Assembly: GCF_964340395.1 (NCBI RefSeq)
Contig: NC_135559.1
Span: 19,475,150-19,539,149, forward strand
Length of the DNA: 64,000 bases
Direction of reading: 5' to 3'
DNA from: Glandiceps talaboti
Lineage: Eukaryota > Hemichordata > Enteropneusta > Spengelidae
Shown here: one piece after another, positions 11,421 to 22,151 of the stretch
How the letters are laid out: every line of letters begins with the position of its first letter
Position numbering within the stretch: the first letter of the stretch is position 1
Made by a program: the position numbers and the translations under genes
The notes under the pieces: generated by a model
Databases searched by the model: none
Told to the model about the DNA's origin: nothing
What the model saw: only the letters and a program-made list of their open reading frames with translations

Positions 11421-12062
11421 CGCATGGCATGGCCCAACTGTAAACTATTGGAAACCTTTGTTACGGTTTGACCTATCCCAATATTGAATATTGACCTAAC
11501 GATCTAAACATCGCACACCACGATAAATAAACCACATTTGTGGGCAACCTTGCTGGCGAATTTGCCAACACAAATCATACAATTTCTTCGATCAAAATTA
11601 AAAATATGTTTTCAAATAAATATTACTGAGGAGTGAGGTTGCTGCCAGAACGCAATGCATTTATTAACATAATCACGGCAATGCAAATGGGAAAATTAAA
11701 TGTTATTTATGTTGGCGCTGTACTCAGTCCTTGATTTGGGTCAAATTTTCCCCCAATTTTTTGACATTGATTGGCTTCGTTCTAGACCATTCAAAAATAT
11801 GTGGCTTGCTTGTTTTAAAAGGTGCGTATATCGAAATGTTTAATAAGTTTTTGTTCAGATTTGATATTTAGATTTCGATAAACCAAATGGATTTTAGAGC
11901 CAAAGAAATTCACCTTATTGTGGGATGCATCGCAAAATTCTTGAAAGCAGTTTTACATCAGGATATTGCTGTAAATTCAGTTCTAGAATCGATGCAGTAG
12001 TCTTTGAGATATCATACCGTGTTCACAGTCAGATTGACAAACACATGAACGGGCAGACAAAC
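11421..12062. other. Intron, no feature recognised
   Basis: AT-rich sequence between the TCTG-linked repeat and the GATA microsatellite. No exon with acceptable splice sites and no repeat were recognised. Confidence 0.5.
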
Positions 12063-12288
<226 letters not shown>

Positions 12289-12534
12289 GAATGAATATTG
12301 CTTCTGACATAGTATGCCACTGAACTACGTAAATCTATGAGTGACTGTGTACATAATATACTGAGCATTAGATAGGCAAAACACAGTTTATAGCGAGTAC
12401 ATATTGTCTGGAATAGGTTTTAGAACCGTATATTTGTACAGATCTAGAGTTCTAAATTCCTCCTCTACGTAAAACTATAATATTCTGAACAAAATAAAGA
12501 TACCAGAGGAAGGGGGCAACATGGATATGTTTAC

Positions 12535-12597
12535 CTGTACATCCGGGGGTGAATCCATTCGGCGAATTCTGACCGTCAGGGCACTTTGTTTCGGTTC
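12535..12597 (-). CDS. VWDE-like gene, 21-residue CPDGQ exon
   Basis: This 63-nt, phase 1-1 microexon has an acceptor CTTTAAACAG before 12597 and a donor GTAAAC after 12535. It encodes TETKCPDGQNSPNGFTPGCT, with Gly across the upstream junction. The C-P-x-G-Q-x-S-x-x-G-x-x-P-G-C pattern follows the D8C module in VWDE and related proteins. Its flanking phases match the exons at 13983-14355 and 8971-9260 exactly, which strongly supports the model. Confidence 0.85.
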
Positions 12598-13320
12598 CTG
12601 TTTAAAGACAGAAATATTATGATATTAATAGTACTAAGAAAAGTAACATAACCTCATCAGCAATAAATCACAGCAAGAGTAGTAAAGTACTTGAGTCATG
12701 TTCAAATGGCACTTATATCATTCCGTTCTTAAAGTAAGTGATGAGAAGATTATATAAATTTTGGTATATATGATACGATCCAAAAATGTTACATTTGGAA
12801 TTTAGGCATACTTTACCAAAATTAATGTAAAACATACTTTTGCGCCACTTACTTACAAACGTTTTTCTATTATTCTTTGAATGGTTGCTCTTATCTTGGT
12901 AACTAACGATTCAAGTGTTTTGGTTAAACAACATGGGTTAATACCTGTAAACAAAATAAATTGTTAAATGTCGATTTCAGATTAATACATATTTTTCCAA
13001 TAGTGTGATCAATACTTGTCTTATACATGGAACATTTACAGTTGACATGATCCTAAGGATGGGAAGTTCATCCTGTCTTCATACATGTGTGGCTAATTCC
13101 TAACTTATTAGACAAGCTCGTTATCATGTTACGCTAGAAAGACAGTTAGGTTAGAGTAGAGAATCGTTTACGTTTTGCCCATCTACCTAAACAACACTAA
13201 TTAGACACCGAAACGTAGCATCAAGTAACCACAGAATGTAACATTGGTGTTGAATCATGGGCTTGTCAACGTATGATTGTGTACGCTTTGACGGATTTTG
13301 CTGACAGGAAACAACCGACG

Positions 13321-13557
13321 ATGGCAGAAGCAGACATTCAATTGGCACCGCCGTCAACACAGCCACAAGTTAGACAACAGAATGGTAAATGCTAATCACT
13401 CTGGAAACAACAAAATGGTAATGCACATCAACCTGTACAAGCTGAGGACGACATGGCTCGTTTAGAAACTAGAATAACGAATCTTATGGTAGCCCAAGAA
13501 GTTTTACCAGAGACGTTCACTAGTAAACATGGTCAAATTTCTAGCCTCAAAATGTAA
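13321..13557 (+). pseudogene. Decayed ORF of unknown family
   Basis: An ATG at 13321 opens a 78-codon frame with one internal stop (TAA 13393-13395) and an end stop at 13555-13557. The first part is MAEADIQLAPPSTQPQ with Gln repeats. The second has an amphipathic DDMARLETRITNLMVAQE stretch that could be a short coiled coil. Composition and the common frame on both sides of the stop suggest former coding sequence, perhaps the first ORF or gag-like part of a retroelement. No homology is recognised. It lies antisense in the intron following the D8C exon. Confidence 0.3.
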
Positions 13558-13982
13558 CATACATGTATGTGTTTTTCGTTATGCTGTCAAGTAGGTTACA
13601 TGTCGTTTGAATTCTGCCAATAATACGTTTGCTCTAGTATGTACATTACTATGTATTATTCGTCATTAATAGCAAAAAGATAATGCATGTACTTTGACGA
13701 TATGCAAATAAGACTGATTAATATGCACAATTTTTCATCAAAAGCTAATTGCATCTTTACATATCTAGAAAGTAAGTGTATTGCAATATATTTAACTTAT
13801 TTTATATTTATTAACATCTCAAACCCGCTGGCCAATTTAAATGCAAACTTAATCTTGTAAACATAGTTGATGGTCTAGCCATGACAAAGAAACAGCTGTC
13901 ACACAAGACAGATGCAAAGACAGATGGATGCTATTCAGAGGGGAACCATTAATAAAACTGGTAACTGATATGGTTTACATAC

Positions 13983-14355
13983 CTGCACAATAGGCTCTGG
14001 TACAACCAAGTCGTGGAAGTTTATATACGAAATACCCATTGCAATTCTTTACTTCAATGGTGTTTTGGATGAAGCATTTTATGTTTCCGTAATTTGAGCA
14101 AGCACTTCGTTCGACAATGTCATCTGTGTCTGGATGGTCCCCAACCATATAGACAGGAAAATGTGTTCCACAGGAATATGGTGGTAGGTCATCACGTGTT
14201 GTCAGCTGACCTCCAGCAGGACTCACGAAGCGGTACCATTGATAGACAAAGTCGTCGTCACAAATCAAGGACAGATCAGTGGCTGTTTTAGGATCCACAT
14301 GGTAGTTTATACTTCGCTCTGGTTCATCGATTGAAAAGTACTCGGTACATGGATC
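13983..14355 (-). CDS. VWDE-like gene, D8C-domain exon
   Basis: This 373-nt exon has an acceptor AGTTATTTCACAG before 14355 and a donor GCAG/GTATGT after 13983. It starts at a codon boundary (Asp) and leaves in phase 1. The peptide has the D8C (uromodulin-type) signature: DPCTEYFSIDEPERS at the start, then ICDDD, QWYRF (the conserved W-Y-R-F), YSCGTHFPVYMVGDHP (C-G-T...P...G-x-H-P), IVERSACSNY, VKNCNGYFVYKL and CxxxYCAG. D8C modules are extracellular and disulfide-rich, and occur near the N-terminus of VWDE, uromodulin and GP2-like proteins. The exon is the most upstream one found. No signal-peptide exon was identified between here and 15.5 kb, so the 5' end of the gene is unplaced. Confidence 0.88.
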
Positions 14356-15544
14356 CTGTGAAATAACTGGAGAATGTTGGTGGTATATTATATGCATTCT
14401 CAAGCCATGAACGGGGATGGGAACGGGAGAATTTACGGCGGATGGATACCACAGATCATTTATCAGAATGATGTCTGAACTACCTGTTAAAGCTGTTGTT
14501 ATTAAAACAGGGCAATGCAAATATACTCATTCTCGTAAACCACAGCTATTATTTCTTCCGCGAACTTCGAAATAATGAGACCCTGGCATCTTACGCTTAG
14601 TGCGACCCTTTTTATTTTTCTGTTTCTCACCTCCCGACCGACCCTAATTTGCAGCTCTGACATCAGAAAAAAACAAACTTTGTTTTTAAATTTCCGACTG
14701 ACCCAACTGAGTCCAACACAGCAAGATTGTAAGGTTCGAACGAACATCAAACGTTCCTCATGGCGTCTACCCCCCGCCCCACCACCACCATCACCCCCAA
14801 TTTTGTTCCGTTGGAGCTGCATGTGTCTTTCATTGCTGAAGTCGTTGAGGTTTGAGGGACAGGTCGACAGGACAGGGCTCGAAATTACTGCCGTCGCGCG
14901 GTATATTTTGCTGCAATGTAATAGCTCAGAATATTTCATTTGCAAAATTATGCTTAAAATTGGTAAAAGGCATATTGCATTCATTAAAAAAAAACAATTT
15001 TTTGACCAGTTTTTAGCTTTAAATCAGTTTTATCATCGGAGAAATGACCGACTCCGTAATGGTAATGTATTTCATGACCCATGACATGCATGACCTTGGA
15101 AGAAGTTCTTTGTTCATTGCGCATGTGCAATAAATGAAATTATCACATTGGATAGGCTCACGATGTTTGTTACAACTTACAAGCTTCAATTGTGTCATAA
15201 ACACAGGTTTTAGGCATGGATCGGATGTTACAAAAAAATTGTACAAAATGACTCAAAAGGAGCAGTGATAGCTGGTTATTAGAATGGTTTCAGCATTGGA
15301 ATGTTTGAATGTAAATTTATCGGTGTCGACACTATGCAACAACGTCTTGCTATTGCCTATTGCTAAGGCCAAAAATAAAAATGGTCATGTCTTTTTTCCA
15401 AAAACGGTGCGACGACGCGAATTTATTTTTCCTTTCAATGTTAATGTATATATATCACATAGTATTCAGTGTTCACATATCACATATAGTGTTCAGTCAG
15501 TGATCATGGGCCTGGGCCCTGAAGAATTTTCTCTTTCTTCTGAG
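14356..15544. other. Upstream region of the D8C exon, no gene seen
   Basis: This region should contain the intron preceding the D8C exon and perhaps its first exon. Open frames here (for example minus 15019-15246) show no signal peptide or family motif. A run of A/T homopolymers and a C-rich patch (14770-14800) are the only low-complexity features. Confidence 0.5.
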
Positions 15545-15920
15545 TCATTTTGGTTTGGTTGCATAGCAACCACTGCAGGTTGGGTAGATGTCAGCTGCTC
15601 TCTCTCCTGTCAGCAAATCATGACCACAGCCACAATAATTACAGATTGCTGGAAACACAGAAGCTGAGAAATATGGAATCTCAACTGGAGATGTGCATTG
15701 CAGATCATGTCGAACATAGACTTTACTGATAATGTTATAATTCCATCCGAGGTTCTGTCCCTGCAACCATCGTATCATATCATTGTGCAGCTTAAAACGT
15801 GCGTTTGGTCGGTCAAGCTGTCGTTGTTTTGGCCATGTTTTTTTTTTCTAGCACCACCCATCAACAGTTTAAATGCATTCTGCACTGGTACTGGTCTCGA
15901 CTCTTTCTGAACCTCACCAG
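15545..15920 (-). pseudogene. 3' half of a transposon-split ORF with Cys motif
   Basis: On the minus strand, reading continues from the target site at 15921 as TGEVQKESRPVPVQ and NAFKLLMGGARKK. It then crosses a run of ten A (plus 15838-15847) where the frame slips by one. It resumes as TWPKQRQLDRPNARF, MIRWLQGQN and SPVEIPYFSASVFPA. It ends with a zinc-binding-like motif, ICNYCGCGHDLL and YPTCSGC (C-x2-C-x-C ... C-x2-C), and a stop near 15545. The N-terminal half is at 18810-18981, beyond the Harbinger-like insertion. The protein is not recognised. The Cys-rich tail resembles tails of transposon-encoded or chromatin-associated proteins, but no function can be assigned. Confidence 0.55.
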
Positions 15921-16391
15921 TTAGGGGTAGACCATTCGATATCCTGGGGGGGGGGGGGCTTGGAAGATTGGTGCAGAGTCATTATTTTTTTCCCACCTGC
16001 TTGCCTGAGAATTATTTTTTTTTCTCCTTCGCCTATGCTGGCAACTTTTTTTTTCTTTGTTTCTTTGAGATATCCGGATTTTTTTTACGTCAACGTTGAA
16101 CACCTACATTTGTTGCCACAATTTTCTGTTGGTTTTCACACAGGGTAATACAGAGAGTAAAAAGATGCTGTTCTATCACACACAGATTTTATTTAGAAAA
16201 CTACATAATTCATACATGTTTGATTTTCAATTAAATAAACACCATTGACAGTTTTTATGCCATGGTATGATGAAAATACAAATCGGAAACTTGATTGGTG
16301 AGCTCAGACATTTAGATAGACCGGTCATTTTCTCCAGCTTGGGGGGATGGGGGGTGTCAGTGTTATTTTCCAAAAAGTCACTGACCCCGTG

Positions 16392-17060
16392 AATAAAGTT
16401 TCATAGCATCTGACAGTAAGCTGTAGAGGGAAGAGCTTTGAGACTGGGATATGTGTACCTCTTGTGTGAGTGTGTGTGAATAGGGGGGGGGGGGTTCTAG
16501 GGGGTCTCCCCCTAGAAGCCCTGGAGGATTTTTACTTCTCAAGGCAATGTTTAGGCCATTCACAGACACTTTCAGACAATAATTTACAAGCTTCACAAGA
16601 CAGCTCTAACATGTAAAAAGCAACTACATAAGGTTGAAACACTTTTTAAATAAAGTTTCATAGCATCTTGTCAGTAAGAGGTGGAGGAAAGAACTTTGAT
16701 TTGAAACTGGAACATGTCACAATGTCTACCTCTTATGGGGGAGGGGGGTTCTAGGGGGTGTCCCCCTAGAAGCTTTGGATGATTTTTACTCTTAAAGCTA
16801 ATTTTCAGGCTATTAACAGACACTTTCAGACAATAATTTGCAAGCTTTACAAAACAGCTCTAACAATTGTAAAAAGCAACTACACATGGTTGAAACATTT
16901 TTGAAATAAAGTTTCATAGCATCTTGGCAGTAAGAGGTGGAGGGAAGAACTTTGATTTGAGGCTTGGACATGTCTACCTCTTATGGGGGGGGGTCCTAGG
17001 GGGTCTCCCCTAGAAGCTTTTCAAGTTTTTTTTACCAATTTTGGTGAATCTTATTGTTGG
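16392..17060 (+). repeat. 255-bp tandem units in Harbinger-like copy 1
   Basis: Three units (the last partial) start at AATAAAGTTTCATAGCATC near 16392, 16650 and 16907. Each contains a Pu-rich stretch, a G tract, a palindrome and then AGACACTTTCAGACAATAATT and AAAAAGCAACTACA. The palindrome is perfect in units 1 and 2 (16495-16517 and 16749-16771: TTCTAGGGGG, three-base loop, CCCCCTAGAA) and shortened in unit 3. Equivalent units occur in copy 2 at 24011-24680. Confidence 0.8.
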
Positions 17061-17674
17061 TTTAACGAATGAGTGGCCTCTGGGGTGATGGAGTTCAAGG
17101 GGTCTTCCCCTGCCAGATCTGTACTTTTTTGTTTCTATTTAGGCAATTTTTAGGTTATTCATAGCCTCTGAGATATATATTGCCAAGCATCGAAAAGCTA
17201 AAGTAAATATAACCTTTTTAAATAGGTTTTCCATGTTATAAAAGTGGGCCTGTAACATTGGTATAGGGGCATTGATATTGCATGTATAGTAAAGTTACTG
17301 ATGTGTTAGAGCACTTTAGGTCATACCTAGTGTACAATAGAAACTTGAATTGGAGTTGTGGTGTTGATACATGTAGTGTCTGAAATAAGAAGTATATCAT
17401 CCCTTTTGACAAATTCATACTGAAGAGACTAAAACAATTTAGATTAAGTTCTTTTATAAACTATCCAATAGTAATAGTAATAGTATGAAGATTACCATTA
17501 CAAAACAGTCAAGTTCCCTTTTGCCCCAAAGTGCACGATAAGTGAAGCACTGATTGTGAAACAGCCAAAAATTACATGGCATGTTCTGTCACTAGTGTGG
17601 TAGCTAGGCAATACATGTATTATATGTATAATTTTATGTATAGTTATGTTTGAACCCTTACATGAAATAAGAAA

Positions 17675-18028
17675 CCGGCTCCCTGTAGCGTAGTGGTTAG
17701 CGCACAGGATTAGCAGTCGGGAGGTCTCGGGTTGAATCCCACTGGAAACGGGGGACTTTTCTGTGACCGACCCAAACCCAGGGTGAGTGTTCTACAGACT
17801 CGATGGGTAGGCTGTATCACTCAGCCGTGTCTCACTCACAAGACGAGTGTGATAGCCTGTGGACTGTGACTGTGACTCTGGGATAGCCTGTGGACTGACT
17901 GGGAAAGCCTTGACAGTTCCACAGCAATGTGATATGGAGCGTGCTACATCGCCCTGTCACGTAGTCCGAAACCTGAATGGATCTCTGTAGCATTTGTGTT
18001 TGTTTGTTTGTATTTGTCTGCATAACAG
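17675..18028 (+). mobile_element. tRNA-derived SINE inside Harbinger-like copy 1
   Basis: The head has a pol III A box (TAGCGTAGTGG near 17687) and B box (GGGTTGAATCCC, 17729-17740). A body of about 250 bp follows with short direct repeats (GATAGCCTGTGGACTG twice) and a TTTG-rich tail (TGTTTGTTTG) ending near 18028. It is absent from the matching point of copy 2, so it inserted after the copies separated. The sequence on both sides of it is an 83-bp direct duplication of the host element (17544-17626 and 18028-18110). Confidence 0.7.
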
Positions 18029-18110
18029 AAGCACTGATTGTGAAACAGCCAAAAAATTACATGGCATGTTCTGTAACTAGTGTGGTAGCTAGGTAATACA
18101 TGTATTATAC

Positions 18111-18425
18111 ATTACTGGGACAAGCCATTAAAGAAGCAAGTCCACTTGTTATCAAAGAGTACCAATATTTACACATGTGATGATGGGCTCTTACATAACA
18201 CAAGTAAACAGTGTAGTTCACAGCGTAAGATCATTTCTAAGGAGTGGGTCAATTGAGGCAAACCTTATCTCCGTCTTATATCAGTTGTTATCAATTTATT
18301 AGGCTATTATAAGTAACACTACAAACAGCTTTAGAGATGCAAACAACTTTTATGACACCCGTTTTCGTCAGGCAAGCCCGCGGGTGTGTTGCACTTGGAC
18401 CGTTAATGGCTTGTGAATGTCATGA
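18111..18425. mobile_element. Second insertion in Harbinger-like copy 1, class unknown
   Basis: About 315 bp that copy 2 lacks. Copy 2 reads straight through from the ATACATGTATTATA segment into TATAATTTTATGTATAGTT. The insert starts near ATTACTGGGACAAGCC and ends near GAATGTCATGATG. It has no clear inverted ends, pol III boxes or coding capacity. Confidence 0.5.
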
Positions 18426-18809
18426 TGTATAATTGTATGTATAGTTATGTTTGAACCCTTACATGAAGTAATATTTAAACCATTTATGAAAGAAACAGAG
18501 ACAAGAACAAATATATATATGTACCACAGGCTAACGAAACTGACTGGTCCCTGACATGTGTTTGAAACTGTTTGTCATGATTTGACAAGTGTCCTGGTTG
18601 GAGAGGTACGACCAGGTTGAACAGTATACTCGAACCTGTGCATCGTTTCCCTGTCAAGATATTTTTTTTTCTAGCAGCAGTGGTCCATCTTTTTTTTCCA
18701 TCACCCAATCATATCCGGATTTTTTTTTCAAGCAAATCCACTTGGCATCTTTCCCCCCCCCCCGAAATCTTCCAAGCCCCCCCCCGGATATCAAATGGTC
18801 CACCCCTTA

Positions 18810-18981
18810 AATTAAAGGTGATAAACTTTCCAAACTCGATGACCGCAGAAATTGTCACTGATAATGGTATCGTCTGAAACTGGCCGGTGATTGAATTACT
18901 CACGCTAATTTCCACGGGAAAGTCAGCATACACTGGTTCCAGTACAAATCTATCTCCAGTATTCAAAAAAACCCTGCTCAA
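18810..18981 (-). pseudogene. 5' half of the transposon-split ORF
   Basis: An open minus-strand stretch reads GDRFVLEPVYADFPVEIS, SNSITGQFQTIPLS and AVIEFGKFITFNL right up to the Harbinger-like right end. There is no ATG. A stop lies about 12 codons upstream and the sequence GACTTGAGCAG just before VFLNTG could be a splice acceptor, so this looks like an internal or last exon rather than a gene start. After removal of the transposon and one TTA, the frame runs straight into the 15545-15920 half. The beta-strand-rich composition gives no family assignment. A GTGAGT within the stretch could alternatively be a splice donor. Confidence 0.45.
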
Positions 18982-20100
18982 GTCATGGAACAGTTATAGT
19001 AAGGACGTTGACAAGGCCAAAAGGCCGATCTTTGATCCGAACGTAATCTGAACTGAGATTAGCATGTCAATAGGTACGTGATGAATTAGGTCTGACAGCC
19101 ATTTTGGGTGATACTTGTACCCTGCAATATAAAACATTCCCTAACCGTGCGCGATGTGTGTGCATTCCGCTTGATGAGTGATGAACTGTGGGTAGAATGT
19201 TATGAGAAAGTGGTATGAAGCCTGCCACCAGTGGTCATTTTCAATTTTTGAACAAGCTCAAAATGCTAGCTTGCCGCCAGATCGGAAAAAAAGGAGTGAA
19301 GCGCTGGTGTTGAAGTAACGCGCGCGCTGACCTGAACCACTTCTTTTTCTTTTTAGCCTAATTAGTAACAACTTTAATACAAGTTACAGAAGACGCGTAA
19401 TGTATACTGTACTGCAAGGTCAACCAAGACTTGCATGGCATGTTACCGATGTTTACATTATTACTTTTATACAGTAAATCCCAAAGGAGTACTGAGTTCT
19501 AGAAGTGTTTACATGTTATCTGGTGGATTGTTTTGACAAGTTCACGCAAAATCTTTCATAGAATTAATGATTTATAAAAATGAAAATTCCTCTAGCACAC
19601 TGATAACAATCACGCACGTGTTTCAACAAGTTACATACTAAAGTTTAAATTGGATAACTTGAAAAACTTCCTAGTGATGTCAATGTCACTTGGATTAACA
19701 GGACGAATGTATTAGTACTCATACAATATTTCATGGCTACAGATATACACCCATCAGGATGATAAGTATTCATCTTCCTACAAAGTTGTTCTATAGACTT
19801 GTCAACCTTGCTACAAAGAAGGAAGGAGACCTGTAACAAGGAATTCAATAAAGAGAAGAGAAAAGAAGCTGTAGAGAGACTGACAGGACAGAACGGACAG
19901 AGAATAGAACTGAAAAATACATATTTTTTATTCCTTGCCCCCCTTTTTTTATTTCGCCCGCCCGCCCCGCCTGACTATTCCACTGGAGATGAGAAACAAT
20001 AACAAAAAAGGTCACACTTATGAAAGTGGGATTCCACGTATACGTAATATATATACGTGAGCAATGACATCATGATAATCCGACCAATCAAAGTCCGTCT
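18982..20100. other. No recognised feature
   Basis: AT-rich sequence with a poly-T/C-rich patch at 19925-19975. The upstream exons of the split ORF could be here but none was identified with confidence. Confidence 0.4.
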
Positions 20101-20133
20101 CTCAAAGAATGCGTTTCAGAAGAATAACAATAA

Positions 20134-20331
20134 TGGCTGTTCATGTTATAGCGAGTTATGGCAACGTTTGCGGCAACGCAATTCAGAAAAAACTACAGGG
20201 TACTCACACATACAACTATCCCAAAAGAAGTCCTAAAAACTATAATTGGGGAGTACAATAGAAATGGCGGACTTTCACATGGCGCGTTTTGGATGCTGCA
20301 GTAAAAGAGGCCGTGGTTTTCAACGATGATG
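20134..20331 (+). pseudogene. Possible decayed first exon, unknown product
   Basis: An ATG at 20134 opens MAVHVIASYGNVCGNAIQKK followed by YNYPKRSPKNYNWGVQ, one TAG, then WRTFTWRVLDAAVKEAVVF in the same frame, ending just before a GTGAGT donor-like sequence (20332). A CCAATCA box (about 20080) lies upstream, and a second ATG in good context (AAATGGCGGAC, about 20264) opens another frame. The continuity across the stop suggests former coding sequence. No family is recognised, and it may be transposon-derived. Confidence 0.25.
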
Positions 20332-20339
20332 AAGTGAGT

Positions 20340-22070
20340 CCAAAACGCAACAGGCAGACATAGCTAGCTAGCTAGCATGAACAGCAAACCGTTAACATTG
20401 ACAGATGCACACACTGAGTGAATGAGCGATTCAAAAGACTCGAGTAAAAGTTACTAGTCTCATTTAAATCTACTAGGATAAGCATATTTGACGGGGTTAA
20501 AGAGTATAAAGTAAGAGTATAAAGTAAGAACGGGGAAAGATTCGTTGAACATTATTTGCATTAAGGGCTGATAAAGGGGCACTGTACATAGTATTACTAC
20601 TACAGGTGCCATGAATGCAGTCCCGGTGTTCTGAACTCGTGCGCCCAAATTCGAAGATACTGTGCTAAAAGGTCGTACTTATTTAGCATTCAGCCCAGGT
20701 TCAGTCCCTTGTAAAATCAAGAGTATGGTAAACAGCACTTCAATAACTACAGGTTGTGAAATGTTTATCTCGGCTTGTTGTAACTATGGACTGGACGCCC
20801 GATCGGACGACGGTACATGTCCATGCTCTCACTAACCCTGTTTGACACTTTGAGGCAAGACTTAAAGATCATTTTATGTTCAATATATGTATCATTTCAA
20901 TCTTGTCTGTAGGATGACAAAAATTAAATTTCAGCAACAAGAAACCAACTTGGCCAAGTCAGTTTTCAGTGTACGTACTAGTCTCTTGCCAAGGCATTGT
21001 ATATCCCCCGGGGGAGGGGGGTACCACTGGCCAGGTCTTGTAGGGGTGTGGCCAATGCTGTCAACCCAAGAACCCATTTTAGACCCGAAACCAATACCTC
21101 ATTTTAGACCAATGTTGAACTCATAGTTGAACGATGGATGTAAATTTGCGCATGCGCAGTTAACGTAACAAGGCATTATGGGGCGATAGCTTGGACCAAG
21201 CGTTTCAGGGGTGTGCATGCTATCTCAACCAGTGAATTAGCAGGGGAAAATCCTGAACTCGTGGAGAATTTATTAAGGAGCTCCTTCCAGGACCCCATTT
21301 TATACCAAACAAAATAAAAAATTGTGAAATGTGGACCCCATTTTAGACTCATTAGCTCTCAACAGACAGTACCCATGTTAGACCAAAGAGCGAAACCCCC
21401 TACCCCAAAGGGCGGCACATATACGTGTACAAATCATCACCTACTAAGGTCAAGGCATGCCCGGGAGGCATGCACGCGATCGGTTCTACGAGCCTCAGCT
21501 GGAGTGGAAACAAGTGAGCTGTCCTGTCCTGTCTTAAAAATGAAGCAAGTGTAAGAGCTTACACTGGCCAACTTACCATTAATCTAAATATAAATGTGTC
21601 TGGGATCCTGTCCTAGAGTATCAGTCATCAATCCGAGAGGGAAATCCTCAAACCCGAAAATATACTGACATAACTTCCAGTAATATAAATACATTGTAAA
21701 TATCAACCTGCCGCCATGCCTATCGTCTCACTTCACCGAGTCGCGAAGTCGGCCGGGAACGATCGAAGCATGCCGTATTCAATAAACCACTTCAGGTTTA
21801 TACCTTGAGTCAAACAGGTTGTTTATTCATCACTGTGCACTTTTAATGAGCCGATCAATGTACAGATTATCCCTAGAAACGACTAGCAGATAAAATAAAT
21901 CAAGTCGCTGCACGACGTTCATGTCATGGTTGAGGCCAAGATCACCTGTCTTGAAAGTAGCGTTATTGTTATGCAAATTAGTCACAGAGGCGCATATGAA
22001 ACGAGAAAACGTTATATGCGTTAGTTCTTATCTTGTTTCCGATATTTTCACTATACTAGTATAATATAAT
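20340..22070. other. Unassigned stretch with CATTTTAGACC motifs
   Basis: No gene is seen. Between 21060 and 21390 a loose repeat of CCCATTTTAGACC-type phrases occurs at least five times. A similar phrase recurs near 42070-42120, so it probably marks a dispersed repeat. A G-rich palindromic patch lies at 21006-21022. Confidence 0.4.
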
Positions 22071-22078
22071 AGCGACTC

Positions 22079-22151
22079 GGTTTTGACCAGCGAACTCAAT
22101 ATATGCACGAGCAATAGCTCGTGCATATATTTCATTCACTGGTCAAAACCT
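22079..22151. repeat. Near-perfect long palindrome (hairpin)
   Basis: GGTTTTGACCAGCGAACT with ATATGCACGAGC (22079-22113) is mirrored by GCTCGTGCATATAT with TCACTGGTCAAAACC (22117-22150). The spacer is only about 4 bp and there are few mismatches. A short A/T-rich segment flanks it. It is either a tiny foldback MITE or a recent palindromic duplication. Confidence 0.8.

Larger units (their letters stand above)
15924..18806. mobile_element. PIF/Harbinger-like non-autonomous transposon, copy 1
   Basis: The left end begins GGGGTAGACCATTCGATATCC with a G tract and CTTGGAAGATT. The right end, on the other strand, reads GGGGTGGACCATTTGATATCC with a G tract and CTTGGAAGATTT, giving terminal inverted repeats of more than 40 bp. 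Both ends are flanked by TTA (15921-15923 and 18807-18809). A 3-bp TWA target duplication is the hallmark of the PIF/Harbinger superfamily. No transposase ORF is present. The 2.9-kb interior holds about 2.6 tandem units of 255 bp, a SINE, a duplicated 83-bp segment and a second insertion. Copy 2 (23557-25621) lacks the last three. Superfamily is inferred from target duplication and terminal repeats only. Confidence 0.75.

Noticed and set aside
17675-17750. Functional tRNA gene at the SINE head
   Set aside because: A and B boxes are good but acceptor and anticodon stems do not pair, and a SINE body with a TTTG tail follows.
18709-18820. Extension of the minus-strand ORF into the Harbinger-like terminal repeat (GGPFDIRGG...)
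   Set aside because: This is translation of the transposon's terminal inverted repeat. The same peptide appears at other copies.
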